Shown here in pieces: positions 36,777-45,480 of a DNA stretch of 64,000 bases. Position 1 is the stretch's first letter, and the number at the start of each line of letters is the position of its first letter. Source of the DNA: Schlesneria paludicola DSM 18645 (GTDB lineage: Bacteria; Planctomycetota; Planctomycetia; Planctomycetales; Planctomycetaceae); contig NZ_JH636435.1 in assembly GCF_000255655.1 (NCBI RefSeq), forward strand, positions 239,859 through 303,858. The letters run 5' to 3'. The notes below the pieces were generated by a model. The model did no database searches. It worked only from the letters and a program-made list of their open reading frames with translations, and was not told the DNA's origin. The position numbers and the translations under genes are program-made.

Positions 36777-39776
36777 CTATTTTGTCGCACGAGGCATATT
36801 GCACACACCATCTCTCTCACAGACAGAAATCGATGCCTCATACCAGCTTCTTATAAACTCCTCATCACAACGCATTTGAGACAACATTTGATTGATGCTC
36901 GCTACCGCAGAATTCAACGCACCACGAATCTTCGCGAAATCTTCGGCGGCACCGAGTAGCATGGCCAATTCTCCAGTTCCCACGCTGGCCATAAAAAGCC
37001 CCATTGATGCATGTGGATCCTTCAAAATCTCTAACGCTGCTCCTCGCTTTGAATTCACTTCCGCGACGGTTGCAAGCAATCTAGACATCTGATTCTCGAA
37101 CTCAAGTCGTCGTTTGATGAGTTCTGCGACCAGGCTACTGAGTTGAAACGCGACCTGGCTGGCGGCTCTTGGGTCCCGCGAAGAGCGGAAGAATTGCAAC
37201 TGTTTGCGGCTAAGTTCGCGGGAGAACTGCTGATACTCATCAAGAGTGCGCCTCGATCTCTGCTCGGCTTCTCTGGCTTGTTGAATCTCTTTCGTAAGCA
37301 CAAACCCCCGTCCAGCAAGGCCGCTCACCGACATCGCAGAATAGTCGCTATACGACTTTAGGTTGTCGAGAAACGACAATAACTGAAGCCCATTCGTCAT
37401 CCATTTAGCGAGTCGAAGCGTTTTGATTTCTGACGACGATGAATCGGAGACGGAACGTGCGATGTCGCGCGCATTCGTTACGAGAGAATCAGGTTTTTCA
37501 GGCGGAATGACTTGCAGTGCCGGGGTGTTGGGCCGAACCACTCGATTCTGACGTTCAACGGGGGGACTGACAGAGGCCTCGGGAGCAGTCAATGACTTGC
37601 CGGTGGGCTCAATGGGGACTGTCGTCGGCAACGATAGACGTTTGTTTGTTTGTGGCCGAGACTCGATCAGTGGACTTGCGGGATGTCGAAACACCGAGCT
37701 TTTCACACCTTCGGTCCACTCAGGAGAAACAACATTCAGTTGAGATCCTGGTGGTAGCATTTGCATTAAATTCGAATCGCAATTGGGGCAAAATTTCTTT
37801 TCTAGTAAGAGTGTTGCGGACGAAATGCCACGCTCATGCATAATTGCGGCGGCGTGGCCCTCAACATGACCAAGTGTGAAGCGATCGAAGCCAGTGCCGC
37901 TTCCCCTCGGTATATGGCCGCGATGAGTTCCGCCATCCGGACCACCAAAGGTTCCACTGTGAATTCGTGCTTGTGATCCATCTGGAAGAATGAGAATGCC
38001 AACAATGGTCGGCTTTGATTTCGTCGGAAGTGCGGGCAAATTAAAGTATTTTCGAAGCGCTGCGAGCGAGGCCATCTGTTCTTCGGTGAGGCCCGTCGGT
38101 GCACTGAGAGTCTGGCTAGTATGTGGCTGTCGTTGTAACTGGGGGGCGGTAGAACGATAGGCGTATTCAATTGGAGCGTTTGTGGTTGGGTTGCCTGCGG
38201 CACAAATGAGATCTGATGCAAGTGGCGGGCGATTTTGCTGAAGTGTATGAGTGAGTTCGTGTGCGAGCAGCTTTCTCCCGGATTGAAGAGTCGGTTGAAA
38301 TTGCCCATCAGCGAAAACGATATGATTTCCAACGGTATAGGCCGTTGCGTTGACGTCGGCCGCGGACTGCGATGCAGCATCACCGGTATGGATACGTATG
38401 TGTGATAGATCGTATCCGAATCTCGGTTCAAAAAAGTGTCGGGTTGGACGATCAAGCGGCTGACCCGGGCTGTTGACTACGGAGTGTACCATCGGCGAGG
38501 CAATCGCAGATCCTTGTTCGCGAGGATGTCGCTGAATTCGGTGGGGTTTCGATGGCGAAGGTGCTGGCGGGGGAATAATCTTGTTGACGATCGACTCGGG
38601 AAATCCTTCACTCCGCATCCGCGTTGCCGCAGCGGTTTTCTGCGCCGCTGCCATGCCAGCGACGACGTTTTTAAAGCCCGCTTCAATTTCTGCGTCCGAA
38701 TACAGTTGCTGTAATGAAGTGAAATAGTCGTTTCCATCGCGCCGCTCGTAGTGCCACCATTCAGTCTTAGTGGGGACCGTCTCCCATTGTGGCTGCGCGT
38801 CAATCCTCGAAAACCCCTTAGTTTCCAGGATCGTTGTGACATCAATATAAACGCTCTTGAAGATCTTGTTTCCTGGGAATCCGCCATTGATCTTCACTGA
38901 CCTGCCATCAAGTAATATATCCTGAGTCTTCGGCGTGCGTGTGAATCGATGCTGTGGCACGTTTGATACTGCTTGAGCATTCGCAGTGGCACCGGCATCT
39001 GGAGGAGAAGTTGTAGTGGGGGTTGCTACTGGCAGGAAAAGTCGAAATCGCATTGATGTTTGCGATGCGGGGTCTTCAATGACGATCCATGGAAGGTTTT
39101 GGGGAAGATCTACCGCTCGTCCGGTCTTATGCCAAGTGAAATTCGAGGCTCCCGCCTTGTTCGTTGTGAATCCGAGCGCACGGGTCGCGTCTCCGACGTT
39201 AGCCGAAATATCAAACCCGGTCGCTGCTTGAACATCTCGTGCTGCATCGCGAAAAATCGCAACGACGGCGTTGCTAAGCATGTTGGAGGATTGTGGTTGA
39301 ATTGACTCAAGAGCATGAGTTGGGACTCTTGGTGGAGAAGGCGTTGGCGCAGTTTGTCGAAAAAGTTGAGGATCATGTGCGTCACCAATTACAGATGATG
39401 ACTGGCCACCTGCGTTCACCGAAAATGTCGCTTGTTGCGACATGTGCATGACTTGCTCGGCCACGCGGTCCGCTTCTTGCTCGTACTTGTCACCCGGTTC
39501 GTTGACGATCAGCTTTCGTTGTATTTGTTTCGATTCTGATTTATGGAACAGATCGCCAGCAATCGGCGGCACAGCACTGTAAGCACCGGCGCCGGATGAA
39601 ATCGCTGATCGACGCAGAAAGTTGCCGCCGGATTGTTCTTCTTCGCGCGACTGACACGCAGTGCACGTTTTACCGCCAGACCTACGAGCTCCGCAGGCAC
39701 ACTGACGGTAGAGAAAGTCTGACGACGAGTTCGCAATCGCAGAGACCGTGAGTGGCGATTTTGAGGCGAATGTCAT
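36777..39776 (-). CDS. Multidomain eCIS cargo candidate: M15 peptidase + DUF4157 + DddA-like deaminase
   Basis: A 999-residue protein. In order: a Cys-rich N-terminus (C26, C28, C38, C41); the DUF4157-associated motif NEPGDKYEQEADRVAEQVM (92-110); an M15-type domain with H216-xx-G-x-A-x-D223 and E339-WWH342; the DUF4157 core with AHELTH (HExxH, H506-E507-H510); a deaminase domain at about 575-700 with H637-V-E639, then C663-xx-C666 and 'NVVSPEW'; and a helical tail (about 780-999). The deaminase block matches DddA (SCP1.201-like) in motif and order: LPA...GG...GHVEG...GI...CxxC...LP...VV.PE. DUF4157 proteins are regular eCIS companions. The ATG at 39776 overlaps the previous stop (ATGA). Upstream extension is antiphase to other genes. 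Delivery and activity are inferred. Confidence 0.82.
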   Translation of the reverse strand: MTFASKSPLTVSAIANSSSDFLYRQCACGARRSGGKTCTACQSREEEQSGGNFLRRSAISSGAGAYSAVPPIAGDLFHKSESKQIQRKLIVNEPGDKYEQEADRVAEQVMHMSQQATFSVNAGGQSSSVIGDAHDPQLFRQTAPTPSPPRVPTHALESIQPQSSNMLSNAVVAIFRDAARDVQAATGFDISANVGDATRALGFTTNKAGASNFTWHKTGRAVDLPQNLPWIVIEDPASQTSMRFRLFLPVATPTTTSPPDAGATANAQAVSNVPQHRFTRTPKTQDILLDGRSVKINGGFPGNKIFKSVYIDVTTILETKGFSRIDAQPQWETVPTKTEWWHYERRDGNDYFTSLQQLYSDAEIEAGFKNVVAGMAAAQKTAAATRMRSEGFPESIVNKIIPPPAPSPSKPHRIQRHPREQGSAIASPMVHSVVNSPGQPLDRPTRHFFEPRFGYDLSHIRIHTGDAASQSAADVNATAYTVGNHIVFADGQFQPTLQSGRKLLAHELTHTLQQNRPPLASDLICAAGNPTTNAPIEYAYRSTAPQLQRQPHTSQTLSAPTGLTEEQMASLAALRKYFNLPALPTKSKPTIVGILILPDGSQARIHSGTFGGPDGGTHRGHIPRGSGTGFDRFTLGHVEGHAAAIMHERGISSATLLLEKKFCPNCDSNLMQMLPPGSQLNVVSPEWTEGVKSSVFRHPASPLIESRPQTNKRLSLPTTVPIEPTGKSLTAPEASVSPPVERQNRVVRPNTPALQVIPPEKPDSLVTNARDIARSVSDSSSSEIKTLRLAKWMTNGLQLLSFLDNLKSYSDYSAMSVSGLAGRGFVLTKEIQQAREAEQRSRRTLDEYQQFSRELSRKQLQFFRSSRDPRAASQVAFQLSSLVAELIKRRLEFENQMSRLLATVAEVNSKRGAALEILKDPHASMGLFMASVGTGELAMLLGAAEDFAKIRGALNSAVASINQMLSQMRCDEEFIRSWYEASISVCERDGVCNMPRATK

Positions 39777-40102
39777 CGCGAACCCCCTTGGCTGGATTCT
39801 TGTTCCATCAGGGCATTGGCCAACGCTCGAGCGATCGATTCGGGCGTATCCGTGGCTCGAATGCGAATCTCGGGAAGTTGCTGTGATCTGTGTTCCAGAC
39901 GGGTAAGTTCCGCGACGGTCCAACGGGCTGATAATTCCGACACCAGGGCCATGCGCACCCGGTCGGCGTCGCTGCGTTTCAGTGGCAGGCCATGCAACAC
40001 GACCGAATCGATGACGACCTGTGCAGATGGTCGATTTGCCGGCGCCGAAGCTTGGGCCTGGGCCTGGGCCTGGGGTGCCGCGATGCGAGGGTGAAGGCTC
40101 AT
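39773..40102 (-). CDS. Small eCIS operon protein
   Basis: A 109-residue protein with a Gln/Ala repeat (four QA units encoded by a GGCCTG-type hexamer repeat near 40055-40078) followed by 'VVLHGLPLKRSDADRVRMALVSELSARW', a helical segment. Short proteins of this pattern are encoded between the AAA ATPase and the DUF4157 gene in related eCIS clusters. It overlaps both neighbours by ATGA. The function is unknown; the tight coupling with the cargo candidate would suit a chaperone or adaptor, but that is inference. Confidence 0.65.
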   Translation of the reverse strand: MSLHPRIAAPQAQAQAQASAPANRPSAQVVIDSVVLHGLPLKRSDADRVRMALVSELSARWTVAELTRLEHRSQQLPEIRIRATDTPESIARALANALMEQESSQGGSR

Positions 40103-42366
40103 CGCTTCGTGCCTCCAACCGCCTTGACGTGGTTGCCGTTCGCCTGACGCAAGCGATCTGCCTCGCGGCGCTGAGGCGACACAGGTGGCGACGTCGCCCC
40201 CTCTTCGAAATCGGACGGTCGATACGACAGCCCCTGTTTATCCAACTCGGCCTTGATCGCAGGCTTGACGTGCTCCATGCCGACGGCCGATCGCGATGCG
40301 GCTGCTCGAAATGCCGCGTTGATGGACGCATTGAACGCGCCACCACCATTCAACTGGTCGCTGAGTTGGGCCAAGAGCGGGTAGTCCAGATTCTTGGTCG
40401 GGATCACTCGATGCTGGTCAGGATGTCGCCCGGCACGTCCCGCAGACATCTGTTCAACTAGCTGGTCGAGATCGAAATATCCTTCGAGCGGGGGGAGCAG
40501 AAGTTTCCAGATCGCGATCATCTGCGAGCGATCAGGAGTTGGAAAATCGACAATGAAGCGCAACCGACGTAGAAAGGCCTGATCAAGGTCTGACTTCCGA
40601 TTTGTTGTCAAGATTGCGAGGCCGCGAAACTCTTCCATTCGCTGAAGCAAGTAGTCGATTTCAATGTTGGCGAAACGGTCTTGGCTTTCCTTCACAGCAC
40701 TACGCTTCCCGAACAATGCATCCGCCTCGTTGAACAAGAGTGCGCAGCCACCCTGTTCAGCGGCATCAAAGAGACGTCGAAGATTCTTTTCCGTTTCGCC
40801 GACGTATTTGCTCACGATTGCAGAGAGATCAATCACGAACAAATCCAAACGCAGGTCGCAGGCCAGCACTTCCGCTGCCAGCGTCTTGCCCGTACCACTT
40901 TCCCCCGCAAACAAGACAGACAGCCCCAGCCCGCGTGAAAAGCGATCGCTGAGTCCCCAACGGCGATGGACAACGTGACGGAAGCGAATCTGGTTGGCAA
41001 TCTCCGCCAGTTGCTCGAGATGCGGTTCGGGCAGAACCAACCGCTCCCAATTGGCTTTGGGGTCAAGATGAGCTGCCAACGATTCCAGTTTCGGCCGAAC
41101 TTCCTGACGACATCCGTCCCACAGTGCGTCCTTCCATCGCACGAGCTCTCTGCCATGGTGATCGGGGCGTGGAACGTCGTTCGCGACCTGGCGGATGACG
41201 GCCGTATGCAGGTCGAATTGGCCGGAAAGAAGCGTGGCCTGCTGCTCGGCGTGCGCGTCACCACCGAGTGATTCAATCCAGACATCCTCTTGTTCATCGG
41301 GATGAGGACGGCCGATGTCGAAAGTCAGTGAATCGCGTCCTAGACTATTCAGCGGCCAACGCTCTCGCACGCTCAAGAATACCAGCCGATGCGTCCGCAC
41401 GATGAGTCGGAGTACGGACTGAGCGCTGACTGCGGACAGACCCGTCGCGGCACCCTGATGCGAATCGGTCACGTCCGAGCCAGGTGGATCCAAATCGTCG
41501 GCATCCAGGTACAGCGCGATTGGGATCAAGCGGCATTCCCGTTCCCAGATCCGAGCGAGATCGTCCATTTCGTTGATCGAGGACGGCAGCGCGCTGGCGA
41601 CACCCTGAAACAACGTCCGGCAACAATTGGCGGCGGTTTCGTGGGCGAACAACTGCTTCCCGAGTCGGTCGGGACCAACCAGTTGCACCACAGGTAGTGC
41701 TGCGCCACGCGGGAATCGATGCAGGCCATCCAGCAGGTTGTTGACAATTTCTAAATGCGAGTCAGGCAAAGGACCAGCGAGGGATGGTGGCTCGAACTGG
41801 TGCAGCCAAGCGGTCAATCGGTCATCGAGATCACGTTCACCTCGCGCATAGTGAAACACCCGCTCTTCAACGCGCAGCGGAGACGTCAGCAATGTTCTGC
41901 CTGCAGGCTGAGTTATGTCGATCAAACGCAATCGGCGCAAGGGACGATCCGGGCTCAATGCGGCCCAATCAAATTCACCGGGAAACACAAGTTTGGCCAC
42001 TGCCAGCGAAACGTATGCGCCAGGTGAATGTGGGACCATCCCGCACAGAACCGAAATCACCGAACTCAACTCATTAACAATGCAGAGCAGCAGTAGATGG
42101 GCCTCGAACTGAGTGAGTTGGAGGCGTTCAATCATCACTTCAAAGGAGGGGCGATGGCTTCGAGCGTGATCGAAAGCCTCCTGGGCCTTTTTGAACTCAC
42201 CCGCGTAGTCGGACGGCAGTTCACAATGGCCTTCACCATGGGCGAGTTTTCTCAGTCTCAATTCGAGACAATGGAGTGCCGCGGACAGGAAAGCCAGATC
42301 TTGCTCCGGCAAAGGGAGGTTTGGCATGGTGACGACGGGCGCTGACTGCGGAGCGGTACTTTTCAT
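40099..42366 (-). CDS. eCIS AAA+ ATPase (Afp15-like)
   Basis: A 755-residue ATPase with tandem AAA modules. The N-terminal module (about 200-400) has a degenerate P-loop (GPDRLGKQ, 231-238). The C-terminal module has Walker A GESGTGKT (488-495), a Walker B in which the usual Asp is Asn (LLFN546-E547-ADALFGKR), the sensor segment 'LAILTTNRKSDLDQAFLRRLRF' with arginine finger candidates, and the eCIS-typical 'DRFANIEIDYLLQRMEEF'. Proteins of this family (Afp15, PVC15) are required for particle assembly or cargo loading. Both neighbours overlap it by four bases. Confidence 0.9.
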   Translation of the reverse strand: MKSTAPQSAPVVTMPNLPLPEQDLAFLSAALHCLELRLRKLAHGEGHCELPSDYAGEFKKAQEAFDHARSHRPSFEVMIERLQLTQFEAHLLLLCIVNELSSVISVLCGMVPHSPGAYVSLAVAKLVFPGEFDWAALSPDRPLRRLRLIDITQPAGRTLLTSPLRVEERVFHYARGERDLDDRLTAWLHQFEPPSLAGPLPDSHLEIVNNLLDGLHRFPRGAALPVVQLVGPDRLGKQLFAHETAANCCRTLFQGVASALPSSINEMDDLARIWERECRLIPIALYLDADDLDPPGSDVTDSHQGAATGLSAVSAQSVLRLIVRTHRLVFLSVRERWPLNSLGRDSLTFDIGRPHPDEQEDVWIESLGGDAHAEQQATLLSGQFDLHTAVIRQVANDVPRPDHHGRELVRWKDALWDGCRQEVRPKLESLAAHLDPKANWERLVLPEPHLEQLAEIANQIRFRHVVHRRWGLSDRFSRGLGLSVLFAGESGTGKTLAAEVLACDLRLDLFVIDLSAIVSKYVGETEKNLRRLFDAAEQGGCALLFNEADALFGKRSAVKESQDRFANIEIDYLLQRMEEFRGLAILTTNRKSDLDQAFLRRLRFIVDFPTPDRSQMIAIWKLLLPPLEGYFDLDQLVEQMSAGRAGRHPDQHRVIPTKNLDYPLLAQLSDQLNGGGAFNASINAAFRAAASRSAVGMEHVKPAIKAELDKQGLSYRPSDFEEGATSPPVSPQRREADRLRQANGNHVKAVGGTKR

Positions 42367-43643
42367 GCGAATTTGATCTCCACTCGGAACGCTCGGAATG
42401 CCAAAGGAATTTGAGAGCGATCGATCAGTCGGCTTTCGGTGCCATCTACGCTGAGTCGCAACCAGTAGATTCCCTCATCGAAGTTCGTCATGGTAAAGTG
42501 AATTTGATCTGTCCCATCCGGTGGTGAGTCCGGCTGAATGGGCTGGCTATTCAGCATTAGAATGACGTTTTGCGACGCACGGACTGGAGGATTGGTGCTA
42601 ATGGAGATCGCAATCTCGCCGTGCTCGTTTGGGATGGCTTTGATGGCTCGTTCCGGGGGCTGACTCGGATCAAATACGGGCGCATTTCCGTTGACGCGCA
42701 CGCTGACCAGTTGAGGCACAATTTCGATGATGACCGCGTTGGACTGCTGCTCGAAAGCTTTTTCAGGCGAGCTTTGCGGCGTCAGCGTGGTCACGCGATA
42801 CTTGCCTGCCCGCCAGTTGCCGGGGGCGGGATTAAGCGTGATGGTTACGTCGGAGTTCGTCCGATCAGCAGTGGTGACGCGGACGAGTACTTCTTCCTGG
42901 TCTGGTTGAACCATTGGCCAAGGAGTGAAGCGTACGAAATAAACGTTATCGAAGTGGTAACCGCGAAGCACCAGCTTTTCGCCGACAGCAAACTCCCGTT
43001 CCGCTCGGAATGCGATGGTGCGATTTACTTCGGTGACAATTTCAACGTCTTGGATAAAAGGAAATGGGGGATCGAGACCGATGGCTGGGGTGCCCAGTTG
43101 ACGGACTGCGACTGGTGGCGGCGAACCGCTCGGCTGACCACCTTCAATCAGGATGACTTCGACTTGGAAAAGCACACTGGTTCGATACGGCGCCTGGAAT
43201 GTCGACCACAAATGAAAGAGATCGCGCGCTTCGACATTGATCATCGTTAAGCGAACAGGTTCGATCTGTCGTGCGAGCGACGAATTCGCCGCGATCTTTT
43301 GAATTCGGTCGTGCAGGACCTGTGGATGGTCGGCGAACAGGGACAGAGCGCGTTCGAGCGCGTCTTGTGCATCCAAGTCATTTTGGCCATGTGCGGTCAA
43401 CAGATATCGCAATGTCACGGCCAACGGTGCGCGAGCTTCGACAGGCTTTGTCGAAGGTGAAACCGACATATTGTTCCAACGACCGTTACGTTCCACCTGA
43501 TACAGGTAGAGGTTCAGGCCTGCATTCACATCCTTGTTGATTAGGTCCAGCGGGACGGTTTCGACTTTGGGACCGCGCACTCCCTCTGTCAGAATGTCCT
43601 TAAGCACCCGCGTTACAGATTTAATTGCGTGGTATTCCACCAT
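42363..43643 (-). CDS. DUF4255 tail-terminator/cap protein (Afp16/Pvc16-like)
   Basis: A 426-residue protein. The N-terminal 180 residues match DUF4255: 'AIKSVTRVLKDILTEGV', 'LNLYLYQVERNGRWNN' and 'PLAVTLRYLLTAHGQNDLDAQDALERALSLFADHPQVL'. Two immunoglobulin-like segments follow (about 200-320 and 330-426), ending 'FDEGIYWLRLSVDG'. Afp16/Pvc16 caps the distal end of tube and sheath and fixes length. The ATG at 43643 overlaps the previous stop as TGATG; GTG three bases earlier is the alternative. Confidence 0.87.
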   Translation of the reverse strand: MVEYHAIKSVTRVLKDILTEGVRGPKVETVPLDLINKDVNAGLNLYLYQVERNGRWNNMSVSPSTKPVEARAPLAVTLRYLLTAHGQNDLDAQDALERALSLFADHPQVLHDRIQKIAANSSLARQIEPVRLTMINVEARDLFHLWSTFQAPYRTSVLFQVEVILIEGGQPSGSPPPVAVRQLGTPAIGLDPPFPFIQDVEIVTEVNRTIAFRAEREFAVGEKLVLRGYHFDNVYFVRFTPWPMVQPDQEEVLVRVTTADRTNSDVTITLNPAPGNWRAGKYRVTTLTPQSSPEKAFEQQSNAVIIEIVPQLVSVRVNGNAPVFDPSQPPERAIKAIPNEHGEIAISISTNPPVRASQNVILMLNSQPIQPDSPPDGTDQIHFTMTNFDEGIYWLRLSVDGTESRLIDRSQIPLAFRAFRVEIKFA

Positions 43644-44659
43644 CACCGTGACTCCCGCGCACGACGCTCGAGGTATTCGGAAAGGGTGGGAATCGCAGGT
43701 TTTGATCGATCCGATGTCCGGCGATCAGACTGCGGTCGCGGTTCGACAACCGCTCGTACTTCAAGGCGGCCGATCGATATCTGCAAAGGAGCTGGCTGGA
43801 CGATTGGTTCTGCGGCTGTCTTGGAGTCGTCTTCGTACCTGATGAAATTTGCGGGGACAGGCTGGTTGCGGCGAGTCATCTCATCAGGGGTACGCTGACT
43901 TCGTTCTTCAGAACGATCGACGGATGGTTCGCGGCGAACCGAATTGATCGATTCAAGCCGCGTCGTCGTCTCAGGCGCTGATCCAGACGCGGAGCTGGCT
44001 GCAAGACTTGAATTAGGAGGCTTTGCTTCGGTCCATTCCATTGGGGGCGACTGTTGCGAGGGATAGGAATGTCTCTCATCCTCCGTAAGCTCTGGGCGAG
44101 ACATGAAACTCGAGTCGATTCCCCGTGGCTGATGAGCGGCCGATGTATCCGGCTCAATCAAGGGACGTGAATAGGGATCTGGCGGGCTCCAATTCTCTGA
44201 AAGCTTTGGCAATGCTGGTTTGAGAGGTTGCGAAAAGGCGGGCGTCGTCGTGGACTCTGGAGCTTGCCGATCCGGAACAATCTGCGGAGGTGACTGAATG
44301 GTTCGGACTGGTGCGGGAAGTGATTCTCCCCATGACGGTATGCGTGGCACCATGACTGACGGAAGTTTAGGAATCTGAGGGAACGACTGTGAATGAGAAT
44401 GCTCATACGCCGTTGGCCGGACGCGGAAATTCTGGTCCGCGGGGGCTGTTCTGGACTGGGACGCCCTCGAGACGGGCTCTTCGAGTGAATGTTCTAAGAT
44501 CGGAATGTCGTCAGTCGCGCTTGTTTGCTCGGTGGTGACTCGCAGATCTCGGTAAGCAAACCATGGACGAAGGCCCGGCGATTCGCCTGGACCGACCAGT
44601 GGCGGCGCACTCGCGACGGGGGCTTGCTCTCGTTGCAGAATCGTTTGAAGGTGGCCCAT
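43643..44659 (-). CDS. Pro/Ser-rich eCIS operon protein of unknown function
   Basis: A 338-residue, largely disordered protein rich in Pro, Ser, Thr and Glu. The only ordered-looking part is the C-terminus 'PLQISIGRLEVRAVVEPRPQ' and 'LSEYLERRAR'. The 'I.IGR(I/L)EVRA' motif recurs in unannotated proteins of other eCIS operons, which supports a real gene. It starts with a TGATG overlap and ends overlapping the DUF4255 gene. A linker, scaffold or ruler role is possible; nothing in the sequence decides between these. Confidence 0.7.
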   Translation of the reverse strand: MGHLQTILQREQAPVASAPPLVGPGESPGLRPWFAYRDLRVTTEQTSATDDIPILEHSLEEPVSRASQSRTAPADQNFRVRPTAYEHSHSQSFPQIPKLPSVMVPRIPSWGESLPAPVRTIQSPPQIVPDRQAPESTTTPAFSQPLKPALPKLSENWSPPDPYSRPLIEPDTSAAHQPRGIDSSFMSRPELTEDERHSYPSQQSPPMEWTEAKPPNSSLAASSASGSAPETTTRLESINSVRREPSVDRSEERSQRTPDEMTRRNQPVPANFIRYEDDSKTAAEPIVQPAPLQISIGRLEVRAVVEPRPQSDRRTSDRSKPAIPTLSEYLERRARESR

Positions 44660-45453
44660 CAGATCATTCCGGTTCTAAAGGTGCCGCCCAGTTGAGTTGT
44701 TCCAGACCGCAGGCTCGGCCGACTTTGTCCGCGAATCAGGCTCAGGTAGATCGTTCGTCGCGCGGGGCTCAATCCGAAGATCTCTCGTTCGGTCCAGCCA
44801 TAGGCAATTGCCAGATCGTGAATATCTCGAGCCACTGTTTTCGCGGCGGCGGCAATTTCCTCCCAAAAGAATTCGACAACATTGAGCGGCTCGCTCCATA
44901 TTGTCTGACAGTCCGGGCAGGTTAACTCCAATTCGATATTCGACAGCGGGTCCAGGCGATCAAGCACCCTTTCGGCTTCGGCCAAGAACGCTGTTCGTGA
45001 GCTCTCTGTCATGAGATCGTGGAAGTCGCCACCTTCAACAACACACCGCCGCAAAAGATCCTCTGGAGAAGATCCCTTGGCGCTCACCTCCGCGACATCA
45101 CGGCTATTGACGGCTCGCAAAGTCCACGAACCGCCAGCATGAGCCAATATACCTTGCAACGCCTTCCAGTCTTTCGGCCAGGCTTCCAACAAAGTCTGTA
45201 TGGCAATTTCGACTTCCACGGCTTTTTGACAACGAGAGGAACCACATTGCCCCGCCGCCATCAAAGTCGGTCCGAGAGTCCAGGCTCGCAAGGTCAGTAG
45301 CCAGCCATCTCGCAAACCCAGTGGCCAATCCAGTAGTTCTTCGATTGGTTTATCGAAAATCATCGACAGCGGAAGCAACGCCCGAAACCACGCTGGTTGA
45401 CGTTGCCCGCGGTCCCAGATGTCCATCACTTCCTGATCGCTCAGACCGCGCAT
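44659..45453 (-). CDS. gp26/gp51-like baseplate assembly protein
   Basis: A 264-residue protein. Two Cys pairs (C70/C75 and C179/C182 in this numbering, in 'GQCGSSRCQKAVEVEI' and 'ELTCPDCQTIW') suggest a zinc site. The C-terminal 'DIHDLAIAYGWTEREIFGLSPARRTIYLSLI' is the diagnostic block of the T4 gp26/gp51-like baseplate family, which eCIS operons encode near the tube gene. The ATG at 45453 has GAGGTG five bases upstream, whereas the frame also opens at a GTG two codons earlier. It probably helps nucleate or connect the baseplate hub. Confidence 0.75.
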   Translation of the reverse strand: MRGLSDQEVMDIWDRGQRQPAWFRALLPLSMIFDKPIEELLDWPLGLRDGWLLTLRAWTLGPTLMAAGQCGSSRCQKAVEVEIAIQTLLEAWPKDWKALQGILAHAGGSWTLRAVNSRDVAEVSAKGSSPEDLLRRCVVEGGDFHDLMTESSRTAFLAEAERVLDRLDPLSNIELELTCPDCQTIWSEPLNVVEFFWEEIAAAAKTVARDIHDLAIAYGWTEREIFGLSPARRTIYLSLIRGQSRPSLRSGTTQLGGTFRTGMI

Positions 45454-45480
45454 AGGCACCTCGTCAGATTGCGGCCAACA

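Noticed and set aside
40055..40080. Hexamer repeat as a regulatory repeat or CRISPR-like array
   Set aside because: It encodes Gln-Ala repeats inside a gene and has no spacers; no CRISPR array is visible anywhere in the window.
39777..40349. N-terminal extension of the 999-residue cargo candidate
   Set aside because: It runs out of frame through the small protein and ATPase genes and is Arg-rich; the ATGA overlap at 39776 is the natural start.
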